Shown: positions 38,542 to 50,470, numbered from the stretch's first letter. The stretch: DNA of 64,000 nucleotides from Selaginella moellendorffii (GCF_000143415.4 NW_003314272.1:2505728-2569727); one strand, 5' to 3'. The notes: generated by a model not told the origin, from the letters alone. Numbers and translations: made by a program.

Positions 38542-40066
38542 ATGGGTGTTCTTCCGAGCGAGGAACTTGTAGTGATCCATCCTGCAGATCCGACTGTGAT
38601 AACAGTGAATTGCCCCGACAAGAGAGGCCTCGGCTGCGATCTAACGAGGATTATCTTTGAATTTGGCCTGAGTCTCGTCCGTGGAGGTGGGGAAGAGCGT
38701 CCTTCTTCTTTCAGTGTTCTTACTTCTTTTGTTGACATTCTACCTTGCACAGATGTCCAAACCGATGGACGGTGGTGCTTGCTGGTGTTCTGGGCGGTGC
38801 CAAGAATCACCACCGCGAAGCCCATCCAATGGGGACTGCTAAGAAAACGAATGATAGCAGCGTGCCCGCCCGAGAACCAGGTTTTCGTGCCGGTTGATCC
38901 GGATTTCGTGACGAGTCCTCTCAAGCTATTTCTTCTCCAAGTTTACTCGGCAGATCGAGCGGGACTTCTTCATGGTACGATTCAGTCGTAAAGCTGCCAG
39001 GATTGTCAATTTATTCTTTTTTTTTTGCTCCTACCCGCAGACATGTCCAGGATCTTGTGGGAACTGGAGCTCACTGTTCACAAGGTCAAGGCTTCTACGT
39101 GTCCAGATGGAAAGGTCATCGACTTCTTTATAATCTCTGACAATAAGTGAGTGAGCAATTATTTGAAACATGGTGACCCTCTTTTTCTTATACCTTTTTT
39201 GTTTGCCCAGGTTGCTACTTCCATCGAGGGAACGGACACTAGAAGTTTGTGAACGCATAAAGAACTTGATGGGAGGCTTGCAGTCGAAATGTGAACTGAA
39301 GGAAGCGGGGCCGGAATATGGAGGTTTGATGTGCACTCCCGCATTAAATCTGCCGCCTTCGGTGTCGGAGCTACTGTCCTCCGGTGTGAATTCCCAGCAA
39401 AACGGTGACACTCCCAGAGTCACTATCGACGACCTTCTAAGTCCGGCGCACACACTCCTGCAGATATCTTGCAGAGACAGAAAGGGCTTGCTTTACGACT
39501 GCTTAAGAGTTCTTAAGGACTTCAACTATCAGGCAAGGCAAAAACTTCGTCGGTTCTAAACTAGCAACTCTCTGTTCCACAGGTTGCTTACGGTCGTTTG
39601 TCGATGTCTACTATCGACAAAGGGAGAGGCGAGATCGATCTTTTCATAACTCAAGCTGATGGAAGAAAGCTCGTGGATCCGGAGAAGCAAAAAGCTTTGT
39701 GTGAGCGGGTTGTAAGAGACGTGGCTAATCCTCTCTGGGTGACGGTATTGCCTCGAGGACCAGACTCGGAGCTCTTCGTAGCCACACCGATCGAGCTCAG
39801 CGGAAAAGGCCGTCCTCGGGTTCTATACGACGTAACTCTGGCATTGAAAATGCTCGACGTCTGTATTTTCCAGGTAAATCTTCCAAAAGTTTCATGGTGT
39901 AAACTTGTTTTAAGTTCTGCGATTGATTCAGGCTGACATTGGTCGCCACACCATCGGTGACATGCAATGGGAGATCTACCGTGTCTTGCTCATTGACTCG
40001 GGTGACCTCTCCCAGCGAATGCACGAACTCATTGGCGAGCGAGTGAGAAATGTTTTAATGGGATAG
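38542..40066 (+). CDS. ACR9: ACT domain-repeat protein, ACR9/ACR10-like
   Basis: Plant ACR proteins carry several ACT domains related to the regulatory part of bacterial GlnD and are thought to sense amino acids. Six exons: 38542-38686, 38753-38974, 39041-39146, 39211-39532, 39583-39873 and 39932-40066, total 407 codons (406 aa, normal for ACR9). ACT repeats are visible at the N-terminus (VITVNCPDKRGLGCDLTRII), around LQVYSADRAGLLHDMSRILW, around LLQISCRDRKGLLYDCLRVL, and in the C-terminal part (LFVATPIELSGKGRPRVLYD). Exon 4 ends in TATCAG|GCAAGG, so intron 4 is a GC-AG intron; the join restores FNYQVAYGRLS. The start lies 120 bp after a region copied at 35600-36130. Confidence 0.92.
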
Positions 40067-40800
40067 AGACAAAAAGAGGCTGGGGAGTGTGTGGCAACCA
40101 TAACTTCACGATTTAAATCAATCTGTACAGAAAAACACATGGAAAAACCACAATTATATAAGAAACCACCATTATATAAGAAATGTTTTAAATACCATGG
40201 TAATTTTTCTAAACATTGGAGTTATAGTTGAGAGAAGAAAAGTTGAAAGAAATAAATTTCCATTATAAAGCACATAGAGTTGTTAAAAAATTTCGACCAC
40301 CCTACACTCTCTTGAGATTAATCACTTAACCCTAGAGCAATCTTATAACTTTGACTTGTAATGTTTAATCGAAACCCTTTAGCATCTTGACAGTGGCATA
40401 TCATATTTCTTGTTTTACTATTAAATATCCTAGAATATACTTAGATATTTCTAGATATTCAAGGTATATATTTTACACCTATAAACCAAATCAAATTTTT
40501 CTATAACATTTATAAACTTAAATAAACTACTTGATATTTATAAAAACTTTAATATAATATTTACCTTTTTTATTTTAAAATTTATAAGCTGAAATTTACT
40601 TTGCAATTCATACTTTAAAACTAAAACATAATGATAAAATTTTAAATAGCTAGTAAAATTTTCAAATCATAATTTTCTGTAATAAATTCTATTTTAAAAG
40701 AATAAAATCAGAATATACTTACTATAATTTATTAATGTAATATTCAAGTACCCTTGTTATCTATAAAATAAACCTTTGAATGGAAGGAAGTAGTTTGTCA
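40067..40800. other. AT-rich spacer downstream of the ACR gene
   Basis: About 75% A+T from 40320, with no coding or repeat structure I can name. It includes TATCCTAGAATATACTTAGA-like sequence also seen near 5780 (TTGGATATTCTAGAATATTC), possibly an old dispersed repeat. Confidence 0.35.
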
Positions 40801-40802
40801 TG

Positions 40803-42784
40803 GATGCGGGATGGACTCAGGCAGAGGAAATGACTCCGCGTGGGTCTGATCGTGGCCGATTGGTTCCAAAGCAGCATAGGTACCAGATTGCTGGGAGTGG
40901 TGGCAGGGGCATTCCAGCGCTTTGGGCTGGAGCTGGATTATTCACCAGGGGCATCGTGGTTCTACGCTGTGGATGAGTCAAGTGTGTCGGAGCTCAAGTG
41001 GAAGATCTGGACTGTGGCAGTCGCCCACGTCCTCCGGGTTCCCGTCCCGGAGGTTTTCTTGCACCTCTTCATCGCGGCCGACTATTTCACGCGCCAGCGA
41101 GGTTGCTCCAACCAGCAACGTTACGGTGGCCCCGGGAACTACTGTCCTTCGTGCTCCCTTGCCACTACGCTGTACAGAAGCTTGAAGAGGTGAGTTCTCG
41201 AGATTTCTTGTGGCAAATCGGTAAAAGAGCTTGTTTTTTTTTGTCTTTTTGTCGCAGCTCAAGGCGAGAGACATTCAGACGCCAGCCACGGAAGCGATGT
41301 CTTCAGCGGAAGGAATTACATGTATGGCTTGTCTCTTTTCCTTTTCACTTCTAACCAGTCGTCTGTGCAGATCTTGTGTCGCTCATGTCCAGGAACTTTG
41401 CGTGCTCTTCTTCGCGTGGCTGCAGCTCCAGATCCAAGCAAACAAGCAGCCGTTCGAATGGCTCGACGCCTTCGAAGCTCAAGCCAAAGCCGGCGGCGGG
41501 GGGCACCTGGGCAACCTCTTGCTCTTCTTCCTAGAGACAGTGCACGCATACAGGTTTAAGGATTTCTATCTGCCACCCAGGGAGAACATCGACAGGGTCT
41601 ATAACGTTTGCTTCAAGGAACTCCCGATGGTAGAGTGGCAGTCGATCGATCTCACCGCCGGCGTCCGTCATGTGTTGGAGGTAACATCCTTAGCTCGACT
41701 TGCAAAACACAGATGAGACTCAACAGGCTTCTTATTCTTTTCTTTTTTCTGTTTTTCTGGCAGGAGGTGGTGGCAGGAGTGACTCCCACATTCGAGTGGG
41801 ACAAAAGCCTTCTTGTAACGGGTTCAAAGGAGGTCGCTCGTTTACCAGCACAGGCCTCGCGAGGTTCCATACGTTATGGACTTTACGGATGCAAGCTTGC
41901 AGATTGGCCGTCTGATCTACACTTGGACACTGACGAAGAAGGGGCAGCGCGACCATGCCGAGCTCCAGACGCTGTGCTCGACGGGCAACTCGATCGTGGA
42001 GCACGCACAGTCGGTGCCAGTGGGAAGCAGCGACGAGCGCCAGCTCTACCGTGCCGCCGCTGCCGTTTTCGGCAAGGATTTTAGCGGCCATTTCGTGCAG
42101 CTGTGCAGGAACGCGCAGTGGTCCCTTGCTCGCAATCCGAGCTGGGGGAAATAAGGGAGCTGGCATGGTCTTCAACTTCGAGTACAGAGTTCCGGAGCAT
42201 TACTTTGACGGCGGCCCTAAGCAACTGAGAAACGAGGTGCCGTTCGGTGCCATGATAGTCTACATTGTTCACGTACGCACACTCTCTTTGGTTTTTTCGT
42301 TGGAATGTGTTTCTGATTTGTTTCCTTTTCTCTTGTGTGTTGTTTTGCGCAGCTGATATTTGAGGATCACTTGACTCTAGACATTGATCGCAAAACGTGG
42401 ACAGAAGAGTGTGAGTGACATGAATTATATTTGCTTGCTGGAAGTGTTTACTAAAGCTGTTTTTGCAGGCACCTTAGCTCTAAATAGTCACGGAAATCGT
42501 GATACATATCGGAACAAGAGAGGCATTTTTATTGCATCAGATGGGACGAGGAAGAGATGTCTAGCTCTTGAGAAGCTGATAAACTCTCCCAACGTACAGA
42601 GGGCCTTGGGAGCCAGCGCTGATGAAATAGGCGATGCTGTGGTCAAGGCGATTGCAGCAGGTGGTATATATTATGATCAGGAACACAGAGATTTATGGTT
42701 TAAAATGGGCAAAATATTCAGAGGGGATTATGAGAGACTCTCAGCATATAGTATAGCATATGCAATTTTCAAAGGATTAATTTA
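40803..42784 (+). pseudogene. Copy B of an unknown gene family (near full length, disrupted)
   Basis: Best preserved member. Readable exons: about 40840-41190 (LELDYSPGASWFYAVDE ... ADYFTRQRG, then a frame change to LLSFVLPCHYAVQKLEE), 41262-41320 (LKARDIQTPATEAMSSAEGI), 41374-41680 (LFFAWLQLQIQANKQPFEWL ... RENIDRVYNVCFKELPMVEW), 41764-42150, 42160-42270 (FEYRVPEHYFDGGPKQLRNE), 42352-42412, and 42469-42784 (NKRGIFIASDGTRKRCLALE, RALGASADEIGDAVVKAIAA). Compared with copy C, about 11 bp are missing after KSLLV near 41818, shifting the frame before MDFTDASLQIGRLIYTWTL. Introns have normal size and borders. I do not recognise the family; no catalytic motif or membrane segment stands out. Confidence 0.6.
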
Positions 42785-42985
42785 AACAAATATAGATATC
42801 TCATCTCAAATGTGAGGGAGCGTTCAAGAGTTGAGCTCAATGGAAGTCACACCAGTTTTTGTTTGAGCTTTGTTGACTTTGGATTGGTTACGTTGACTTT
42901 TCATTGACTTTCTTTGACTTTTGAGCTACGAGCATTACATGGATATTTCCAGTGATCAAACACTGGTTTTCATGGTTCTTCTGGC

Positions 42986-44232
42986 TTACAGCTTTGCATA
43001 TTCCAGGTGTTGCTTCCCGTTGAGCGCATTGCCCATATACGCGGTGATAAACTCCCGGAAAGTAAGCTCCCTGAAGAGAGGCTTTTCGTCCGGCACCAAG
43101 GGCTTGAGAACCGCTTCAAAGCCGGGTGAAAAGAAGAAAGCCGCCGACATTCGTGCATTTCCGGAGCTTACAGTGGCTCGGTGTTCCACACTCTTATATA
43201 TTCCATTGCTCATCACCTGCGACACCACGGCAACTTCAAAGATGGAAAGGCAAGGTACTCTCTAAGTTACCTCTAATATATCTCCAATGTTGACGACGAA
43301 TGCATCCGGCATGGATTTCACAGGCTTCCACTCGCCATTCTTTCTTATCTGGAGGCCCTCTACCTCGTCCTGGAGCAGTATGGTGATTCCCACGCCATCG
43401 GAGTGAGGACTTAATCCCAGCACAAGATCCGGCTCCGGACAAGGTGGATAGTAATTCATCCTCAGCGATGAATGAGCGTCTGGCCCGAAGGCGTCACCGA
43501 AAAGCTCCGGGGGCTGGCCGAGGGCTCTCGACAGTGCAGCGAGGAGCTTCAATGCGAGAGAGCGGACTTGAGCTCCATAAGCTTGGATGGTTTCTCTGGA
43601 AACGAATTTTGAAGAACACACAGGTGATTTTTTTTTTCTAGAGAGAGTTTGTTTATCTTACTTGTACTCTGCTGGATGAACAGGCCATGGGAGTGCTACA
43701 GGCGGGAGAGCGTGGAAGAAAACATCGCCCCAGTCGAGCACGGTGTCTTTGGAAGGTAAGAAATACCGTCCATATCCTTCCCTCCGCAGCTTTGTGGATG
43801 AAGCCGTGTACGACTCCTTCTCCTCTTGTGGCAGCCTGAAAAACTCGCGAATTACGCCCCTGGCGCTTTGCATCAGCGCCGGTGGAATTCCATGGTCAGT
43901 GAGCTACAAGGGCGCGGCATCTCAGACTTTTAGTCTCAACTCTCAAGAGAAAAAGAGAGAGAGATCGATCCAAGAACGAAAGATTCGAGAAAAAAGCGGG
44001 AGGAATGCTTATCAAAGCTTACCTGGAAGAACCCCCATTCTCGGCAAGCTTTATCCAGCTTCTGGAGCTCGATCTTGTCACTCAGCTGCGAGGCGTTGAT
44101 CACTGGGATGTCATCGAGATCTGGCGAGGAAAACTTGGATGGGCGATCGTGAATCGGCCGCACGAAACGCTGTGGCACATGAGCGGTGCCATTTTCGACG
44201 AGGGATTGGACTGCAGGAACTCCGGAATCCAT
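42986..44232 (-). CDS. 2-oxoglutarate/Fe(II)-dependent dioxygenase
   Basis: Plant 2-ODD of the DOXC type (flavonoid, alkaloid and hormone oxidation group); substrate not predictable. Exons on the minus strand: 44232-44023, 43903-43662, 43595-43271 and 43216-42986, giving 336 codons (335 aa). The N-terminal DIOX_N domain reads DDIPVINASQL ... CREWGFFQLTDHGIPP. The jelly-roll core has NYYPPCPEPDLVLGLSPHSD with iron ligands His215 and Asp217, the third ligand His271 in YKSVEHRA, and the 2-oxoglutarate-binding Arg281-x-Ser283. All catalytic residues are present, so it should be active. The start lies 117 bp from the divergent RPC6 start. Confidence 0.92.
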
Positions 44233-44349
44233 ACCTTTGAATTGGCTGGTTGTTGAGGTAATAACAAGAGAATCGTTCCAAGCGTTAAGAGGCCTTTAAA
44301 CTATAGCGAAGGGTTAGGGTTTTGGCAGGGACTCTGTTTTGTCCTCTCC
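44233..44349. promoter_or_regulatory. Divergent promoter of the 2-ODD and RPC6, telo-box at 44314
   Basis: 117 bp between two ATGs on opposite strands, with TTAGGGTTTT at 44314-44323, about 28 bp before the RPC6 start. Shared control is inference from the spacing. Confidence 0.45.
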
Positions 44350-45723
44350 ATGGCGGACGAGCGCGCGGCCATCGCCGCGGCGCTCAATCGATTGCTGGAG
44401 ATATGCCGCGGCTCGCAAGAGGTACTTCGTCTATGAATGTTTTCCTTTGCTTATGCTGGATCATGGATCGTGGATCAGGGCGTGGGAGCGAATGTGATTG
44501 AGAGTAAAATGAGCGATGTATCGGTGGACATTCGCGTCAAAGCAATCAACATTCTTCTCCAAAAAGTGAGGATTCTTTTCTTGAAGCGATGATTTTTCTC
44601 GGATTTATTCGCCTTTCATCCGCAGGGCCAGTGGCAATTGTTGAATAAGGATGGGCAGCTTTTCTACAGGGAACAATCTCGCGAAGAGGCCACCAAGTAT
44701 GATCTCTGTTCCTTTGAGGCGTCTAAACTTTTGAGTGTGATACAGGCTGAAAGGCTTACAAACGGAAGATTTGCTGGTGTATCAGGCGATCCAAGCTGCG
44801 AAGAACGACGGTATCGATGGAAAAATTGTGGATTCCTAAAGCTTGGTTGCTCTTGTGATGGCCAGGAATATGGACGAAAGAGATAAAGCTCTCGACGAAC
44901 TTACAGCAGCCTCAAGTGACAAAAGCCATAAAAAATCTGGAAGTTCGAAAGCTCATCAAACCTGTGCCTACTACGCAAGTAAGTCGCGGGAGCTTCGTTT
45001 TCAAGAAATCTTGCTAGCTGAATTGAAGTTCTCCCTTGAGTAGAAAGGCAAGAAGGTTTACATTCTCGCCGAATTGGAGCCCTCGGCAAAGCTGACTGGT
45101 GGAAGCTTTTACAAAAACCAAGAGTTTGATGCGGAGTTCGTCAATCTTCTCAAGCAGCAGTGCCACCAGTTCATCGCCAAGCAAGTAAGCTATGAATTTC
45201 TTTCGATTTCTTTCTTCTTACACGAATGTTCTTTCAAGGCTGGCGGTGCCAATGTAGATCAAGTAGCAAACTTCACAAGGAAGTCGGGGCTTTCGAACGA
45301 TCTGAGCCTTAAAGATATCAAACAGGTGAAACAAATTCCAAGCTTTCGTCGCTGTCGCTCATTGTGACTGGTAGATTTTGGATATGTTGGTGCTCGATGG
45401 AGAAGTCGATGAAGTTGGAGCTGGAGTAAGTCTTACAAAACGTAGTAAGATCTGGATTCATTTCTTGCTACTTTTTCTTTTCACGCAGGCCTACCGTGCC
45501 TCACAATCTAGAATTTCCGACTCGTCTGCGATGACAAATGTGCCTTGCGGTGTTTGTCCCGTAAGTTCTTGCGGAAACTCTTGTTTTTTTCTCTCTCTTT
45601 GTTTCCATTGTTTTCATTCTCTCAATGCTCGTGATTTTGTCACAGGTGATCCACGAGTGCTCGCCCAATGGAATCATTTCTCCAAAGACGTGCGCGTACT
45701 ACCAAGAATGGCTCAAGTTCTAG
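44350..45723 (+). CDS. RPC6: DNA-directed RNA polymerase III subunit RPC6 (POLR3F/Rpc34)
   Basis: Subunit of the RPC3-RPC6-RPC7 subcomplex of RNA polymerase III, which contacts TFIIIB and helps open promoters of tRNA and 5S genes. Ten exons: 44350-44421, 44479-44565, 44626-44696, 44746-44810, 44866-44978, 45044-45184, 45239-45325, 45375-45425, 45489-45560 and 45646-45723, total 279 codons (278 aa). Winged-helix blocks read INILLQKGQWQLLNKDGQLF, GIWTKEIKLSTNLQQPQVTK and AIKNLEVRKLIKPV. KVYILAELEPSAKLTGGSFY is family-typical. The C-terminus has four cysteines (Cys249, 252, 258, 269) matching the iron-sulfur cluster motif of this subunit. The stop is 88 bp before the PPR gene start. Confidence 0.93.
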
Positions 45724-45811
45724 TAACGAAGAAGAGTAAGTTCGTGTAAGACAATGCGAGGGTTTAGGGTTCTTATGATAGGTCTTGGCAGGGCGCCGCG
45801 AGGAGGAGCGA

Positions 45812-48013
45812 ATGCTGCGACGCCGCCGGGCGCTGGAGCTCCTGCTGCTCCATCCGCGCGGCACGGTATCATGCTGGCAGCTCGCCCACAACAAGATGCC
45901 GCCGTGGGCGGCATTGGTCCCGCCGGGCGCCAAGATGTCGCGGCACCAGGGCCGCGTCGTCAATCAGCTCTTCCCGGTCGTCAATCTCCGCCTCGCGGTG
46001 AAGCGCTGCCCCGATGGAGCCCTGCCGGTGGAGGAAGGGTTCGTGGTCCAGCAGGGCACCAGGGCGGAGTCCTACTACATTACTCGTTCCAGGAATCAGG
46101 CCAAGGGCGTGGTGAGGAGGCTGCTCGAGGCGACGGAGGCGGCGTCGCCGGTGCTCACAGTCGCCGGGAAGAAGGTGAGCATCGTCAATCGCCAGGTTGA
46201 TCCGGCGGCCGTGGTGAGGGAGCTGGATCGAGCCTGGAAGCCGCTGGAGCGGCCGCTCAAGCAGAAGATCGTGCTCGGGGTGTTGGGGGCTGTCCGGAAC
46301 TGCTCGGCCGGGCTGCATTTCTTCCACTGGGCTCTCCAGCAGCCGGGGCTGGAGGTGGACACCGTGCTCTACAATGGTCTCGTGGAAATGCTTGTCAAGA
46401 GGGGCTACTTGGATCAAGCTCTGCGGCTCTACGAGAAGATGAAGAGGCCCGAGTTTGCGAGAGGGGGGTGTGCACCGGATGGAGAGACGCTGGCGCTGCT
46501 CGTCCGGCCCCTTTGCCGGTCGAACTTCGAGACGGCTCTCTCGCTCGTGAACGAGGCTCTGGACGGGAGGATGGAAGTTGGCGATGATCTCCTCCACGCG
46601 GTGATAGTTTGCCTTTGCAAGATGCAAGGAAGGCTGCCACTGTCGCTCAGGTACTTTCACAGAATGAAGAGCCCCGGTGATGAGACTTACCAGCTCTTGG
46701 TGAGGACCATGTCCAAGGAGCAATATGTCTACGAGGCCTACGATCTCATTGTCTCGATGGAGGTTGGCAAGGGGTTTCCCACGGACGACGTGACTTACCA
46801 CTTGCTCATCGCCGAGTTTTGCCGGAGGAAGGAACTGAGCCACGCTCATGTCCTGCTGCACGACTTCATGGACCGGGGAAGGATCCCGTCGGTGCTGAGC
46901 TTCAACGCGGTGCTGGAGCTGCTGTGCAACAAAGGCGACCGGGACGCGGCCGAGAAATCGTGGAACCTGTTCCAGTCCATGAAGAGAATGAGCGTGGCTC
47001 CCAACACGGTGACGTACTCCATCCTCTTGCAGGCGCTCTCGAATGGCAACCGTGTGGACCAGGCCATGATCCTCCTCGACGAGATGCTGCGGAGCGGCTG
47101 TATGCCGGGCTCCATCACTGGCAGCGCGCTCGTCTCGGCTCTGGCCAGGGCCGACCGGGTGACCGACGCTCTCGACTTGGTACTGAGGATGCACAGGGAG
47201 TTTCACACTCGGGTGGAGTTCCAGGCCACCTCCAACACAGTCTACGGCTTCCTCCGGCTCAAGCCGATGAAGACGTGCGTCAGCGCCCTCAAGAAGCTCC
47301 AGGAAGTGAACTTCACCCCGGACTTGGCCATGTACGACGTGGTGATCGAGATGCTGTGCGAGCGAGACATGATCAAGGCGGCCATGCTCTACTTCAGCGA
47401 CCTCAACCGGAGGAGCGTCCCGGACGTGAAGTCGTACGAGCCCCTGGTCCTGGCGTTTTGTCGAAACGGGAAGCTACCGGTGGCATACAAGCTCTTTCGG
47501 CACATGATCGTGAGGGGGTGCGATCCGAGCCTGACGATCTACAAGGCGCTCATCACGTCCTTCTGCCGCGGGGACAAGCTGGACGACGCGTGCAAGCTGC
47601 TCGAGTTTATGTTCAACAAGGACGTGTACCCGGACGAGGAGCTGTACAGGACGGTGCTGGAGGGGCTGGAGAGGACGGGCAATGGACAGGCTTTCGACGT
47701 GCTGAAGAACGCGCTCAAGGAGTCGGCGGATGGGAGCCCGGGCGAGGTGATGTTTAAGGCCGTGTTCAAGCTTCGAGGATGCGTGAGGCCGGCCAAGGAC
47801 TCCAAGGTGAAGAAGGCTCGCTCGCCCGGCAAGAAGCAGCCAGTGGCGCCAGCGGGAGGAGGAGCAAGGATGGAGAACGAGACCGAGGCTGCCGAAGTGG
47901 TGGACGTGGTGTCCGGGCCTCCTCCGGACGATACACCGGTGAAGGTGGTGCGCTTCCCAATGAGGTTTAGCGACTCGGACCCGGAGAGCACGTCCGGGGA
48001 CGAGAGCGACTGA
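45812..48013 (+). CDS. PPR protein, P-class, intronless
   Basis: Pentatricopeptide repeat protein, an organelle RNA-binding factor. Single exon. I choose the ATG at 45812 (733 aa), since the frame upstream to 45785 has only non-ATG codons. The start MLRRRRALELLLLHPRG is Arg/Leu-rich and looks like a mitochondrial presequence. Tandem 35-residue helical hairpins follow, for example VDTVLYNGLVEMLVKRGYLD, LSFNAVLELLCNKGDRDAAE and NTVTYSILLQALSNGNRVDQ. No E, E+ or DYW domain is present. The tail (from about residue 665) is basic then acidic (KKARSPGKKQP, ending SDPESTSGDESD). GC content is clearly higher than in neighbouring genes. A fragment of this gene recurs at 60870-61090. Confidence 0.92.
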   Translation: MLRRRRALELLLLHPRGTVSCWQLAHNKMPPWAALVPPGAKMSRHQGRVVNQLFPVVNLRLAVKRCPDGALPVEEGFVVQQGTRAESYYITRSRNQAKGVVRRLLEATEAASPVLTVAGKKVSIVNRQVDPAAVVRELDRAWKPLERPLKQKIVLGVLGAVRNCSAGLHFFHWALQQPGLEVDTVLYNGLVEMLVKRGYLDQALRLYEKMKRPEFARGGCAPDGETLALLVRPLCRSNFETALSLVNEALDGRMEVGDDLLHAVIVCLCKMQGRLPLSLRYFHRMKSPGDETYQLLVRTMSKEQYVYEAYDLIVSMEVGKGFPTDDVTYHLLIAEFCRRKELSHAHVLLHDFMDRGRIPSVLSFNAVLELLCNKGDRDAAEKSWNLFQSMKRMSVAPNTVTYSILLQALSNGNRVDQAMILLDEMLRSGCMPGSITGSALVSALARADRVTDALDLVLRMHREFHTRVEFQATSNTVYGFLRLKPMKTCVSALKKLQEVNFTPDLAMYDVVIEMLCERDMIKAAMLYFSDLNRRSVPDVKSYEPLVLAFCRNGKLPVAYKLFRHMIVRGCDPSLTIYKALITSFCRGDKLDDACKLLEFMFNKDVYPDEELYRTVLEGLERTGNGQAFDVLKNALKESADGSPGEVMFKAVFKLRGCVRPAKDSKVKKARSPGKKQPVAPAGGGARMENETEAAEVVDVVSGPPPDDTPVKVVRFPMRFSDSDPESTSGDESD

Positions 48014-48960
48014 GTTTTTTGCTCGTCTCGCCCGGCTGGAGCCCCATATGTTTTTCGGGTATCTGGATCACAGGGAGCAAGGACCGACTTATACTCCCTA
48101 CACTCTTGGACTTGGGAGTTGGAAGTCGAGAGTGTTCATGGAGTTTAGAAATGAATCTTGGAAGCTCAGCAGTTGCGTTAAACCATCACAAACTCCGAAG
48201 ACAAGAAAGATTTGTTTGACCGAGATATTAGCCGCCAACGACAAAGACGACACCTTGTACAAAGCAACAAACGTACTGAGAGATGCCCAACTTGGGCATA
48301 TGCTCTAATGCAGTGGGTGAGGAGATTCCATCCTATCTCAAACCATTTGCTTTCATGGAATTGAATTTAGAAATGAAAGAAAAAGTCTGTGAGCTCAAGC
48401 CAGTAATGAGTTGGGATCTGTGTGGGGTAGAACCATTTTCAAATATTTATTTGCCCAGAAAGCATCCTCACTTGCATATTCATCTCCCAGGTCTTTGCTT
48501 GGAGAAAAAGTAAAAAATTTATTGCATAAAGTTCCATTTGTTTTCATGGAATTGAGCTTAGAAATGAATGAAGTAAAACTCTGTGAGCTTAAGCTAGTAA
48601 TGAGTTGGCGTTAAACCATCATGGGAAGGCAAAGATTGAATTGCCCGAGACATGGCCAAAGACAAGGATGACACACAGAAAACAACAAACATCCAAGCAA
48701 AGGCCTGGGAGATGCCGATTTTGGGCAGGCGGTGAGGATATTCGCTGGATAAGTCCATCGCATCTCAAACAAATGTATATGAAAGTGGTTATTAAGCACC
48801 ATGACACAATCCCATCGTTTTATGATGCTTCTTAGCTCCTTCTCAGTGCTCGTCTTTGCTAATATAATATTCTAGATCCAAATCTTGGCAAGGCTGATCT
48901 TATCATCTTTGTAGCGTCACTCTCTCTTTTGTTTTTCTTATGATAAAACAAAAACAAACT
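48014..48960. repeat. Spacer with three degenerate repeats of about 200 bp
   Basis: Between the convergent PPR and GRAS genes. Units near 48137, 48354 and 48545 each start ATGGA-TT-A-TTTAGAAATGAA and continue with AGTAATGAGTTGG or GCGTTAAACCATCA, then GACAA-GA-GACAC. Unit one and unit three are closest over their second halves. No coding potential seen; probably 3' UTR/intergenic tandem duplication. Confidence 0.6.
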
Positions 48961-50470
48961 CTACGATTTCCACACCGAGCAGAAGGTAACCGGCCGGTGC
49001 TTCCACAGCAAAACCAAGCAATTATCCTCGTTCCGAAGCTCCCAGTTCACGTCGTTCTTCTTCACCAGCATCCGGGCGGTCTCGACGATCTCGTCGTGCG
49101 GAGCCTCGGCCTCGAATCCGGCACTCCTCATCCTCGCGTTCCAGCTCTCGCGGCTCTCGCTCAGCTCCATGCCGCTGGCCAGCCTCGCCACCACGGACGT
49201 GGAGAACAAGTGCTCCATGATCTGCCGCTCCTCGCACTCGTGTCCTTTGAAAGCCCCGCTCATCGAGTCGAGGAAGCTCCAAAAGTGGCCAATCACCTCG
49301 CCAGCAACAGTGGAGAAGTCGGCGGACGTGTTGTCCGAGTCGTTCTCGCCAACGATCACCAGGTCGGGCTCCAGCTCCACGCGGACAAAGTTTAGAAACT
49401 CTTGTCTCTGGCTGCTGTCGATGTGGTTGAGCCGGAAGTGAGCACAAACCGCCAGGGCGTCGGGCTTGGCGATCGCGAACGCGTCCCGAGTGAGAGAATG
49501 CAGCGGTGTAGCGAGCATCCGCAGCTCCATGTTGAGTCCCATCACCTTCGCGAACCTTTCCAGCCTGCTTTTCACCTCGGAGCCAGAGCCGAGCCCCGAG
49601 CAAGGATCTTCGACGACGGTGAGCTTGAAAACGCTCGGAGGCCCCGACGGTCTCGTCGCAAGACCTTCGATCAATGTAGGCCACTGAGTCCCCTGAGAGT
49701 GTCCGATGTCGATGACATGTATCGCGTCCTTCCCTTCGAATGCATCCAGTAGCACTCCACTTGTCGCCGTGTAGACCACCTGGTACCACGGACTTAGATC
49801 GTGGAACTTGAGCAGAGCGTTGTGGAAGTTCTTGGCAGTGGCACTTGCGTCCAAGTTGTGATGATATGCTTGAGCGGCGGTTGGAGTCCCTGCGATTTTC
49901 CCGAACAGAGCCTTGAGACCGTAAGCTGCCAGCCTCTGGTTCGCGTCACCAGTGAGACATCCCAGATCGTTGAGCACCCACATCAAATGCTGTGTCCGTT
50001 GTACGTTGTTGGTTGCAATTGCCTGAACACAATTGTTGAGCAGCTGCAAAGCCCATTTGGACTCTTTCGCGGGCGCTTTGTCCTTAGATGACAGCTTCCC
50101 TGGAACTTTGAGTTCTTGACTGCGGTCTCGCTTGCCCAACGAGCTCCAATTCGGAGAGCATACTGGAGTAAGATGTCTGCGTTCGTCCTTGATATTTGAG
50201 GTCTGTAAAAGAAAGAACTATTAGATCGATCAATGGAAAAGCCGAACAGCTTACATCGATGGTTTTAAGAGTGTTGTCCACTTGGGTACCAGACCAAAGT
50301 TTGCTGTCGGCGAATTCAGTGCTGCTGGATGAAGCTTCTTCCGAGAAATCTAGAAGACCATCATCATTAATGTCGGAGTCTTCCATTTCCTCCAACCGAA
50401 ACTGAGGTCCCATATCACTTTCCTGCATCAGCGACCATAGCTCGTCCTGGAACAACTTTGGACTATCCAT
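48961..50470 (-). CDS. GRAS family transcription regulator, SHORT-ROOT-like
   Basis: Nuclear GRAS protein. Two exons on the minus strand, 50470-50255 and 50202-48961, 486 codons (485 aa). Exon 1 encodes an acidic, Ser-rich N-terminal segment typical of the variable region. Exon 2 holds the GRAS domain: first leucine-rich region (KWALQLLNNCVQAIATNNVQ), VHIID-like motif as IHVIDIGHSQGTQWPTLIEG, second leucine-rich region, PFYRE-like and SAW regions ending in FCSVWKS. The pairing of SPWYQVVYTATSGVLLDAFE with GTQWPTLIEGLATR resembles the SHORT-ROOT branch more than SCARECROW or DELLA; no DELLA motif is present. Subfamily assignment is by eye. Confidence 0.9.

Noticed and set aside
45785-45811. 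N-terminal extension of the PPR protein
   Set aside because: The upstream frame begins at a TTG; the first ATG is at 45812.
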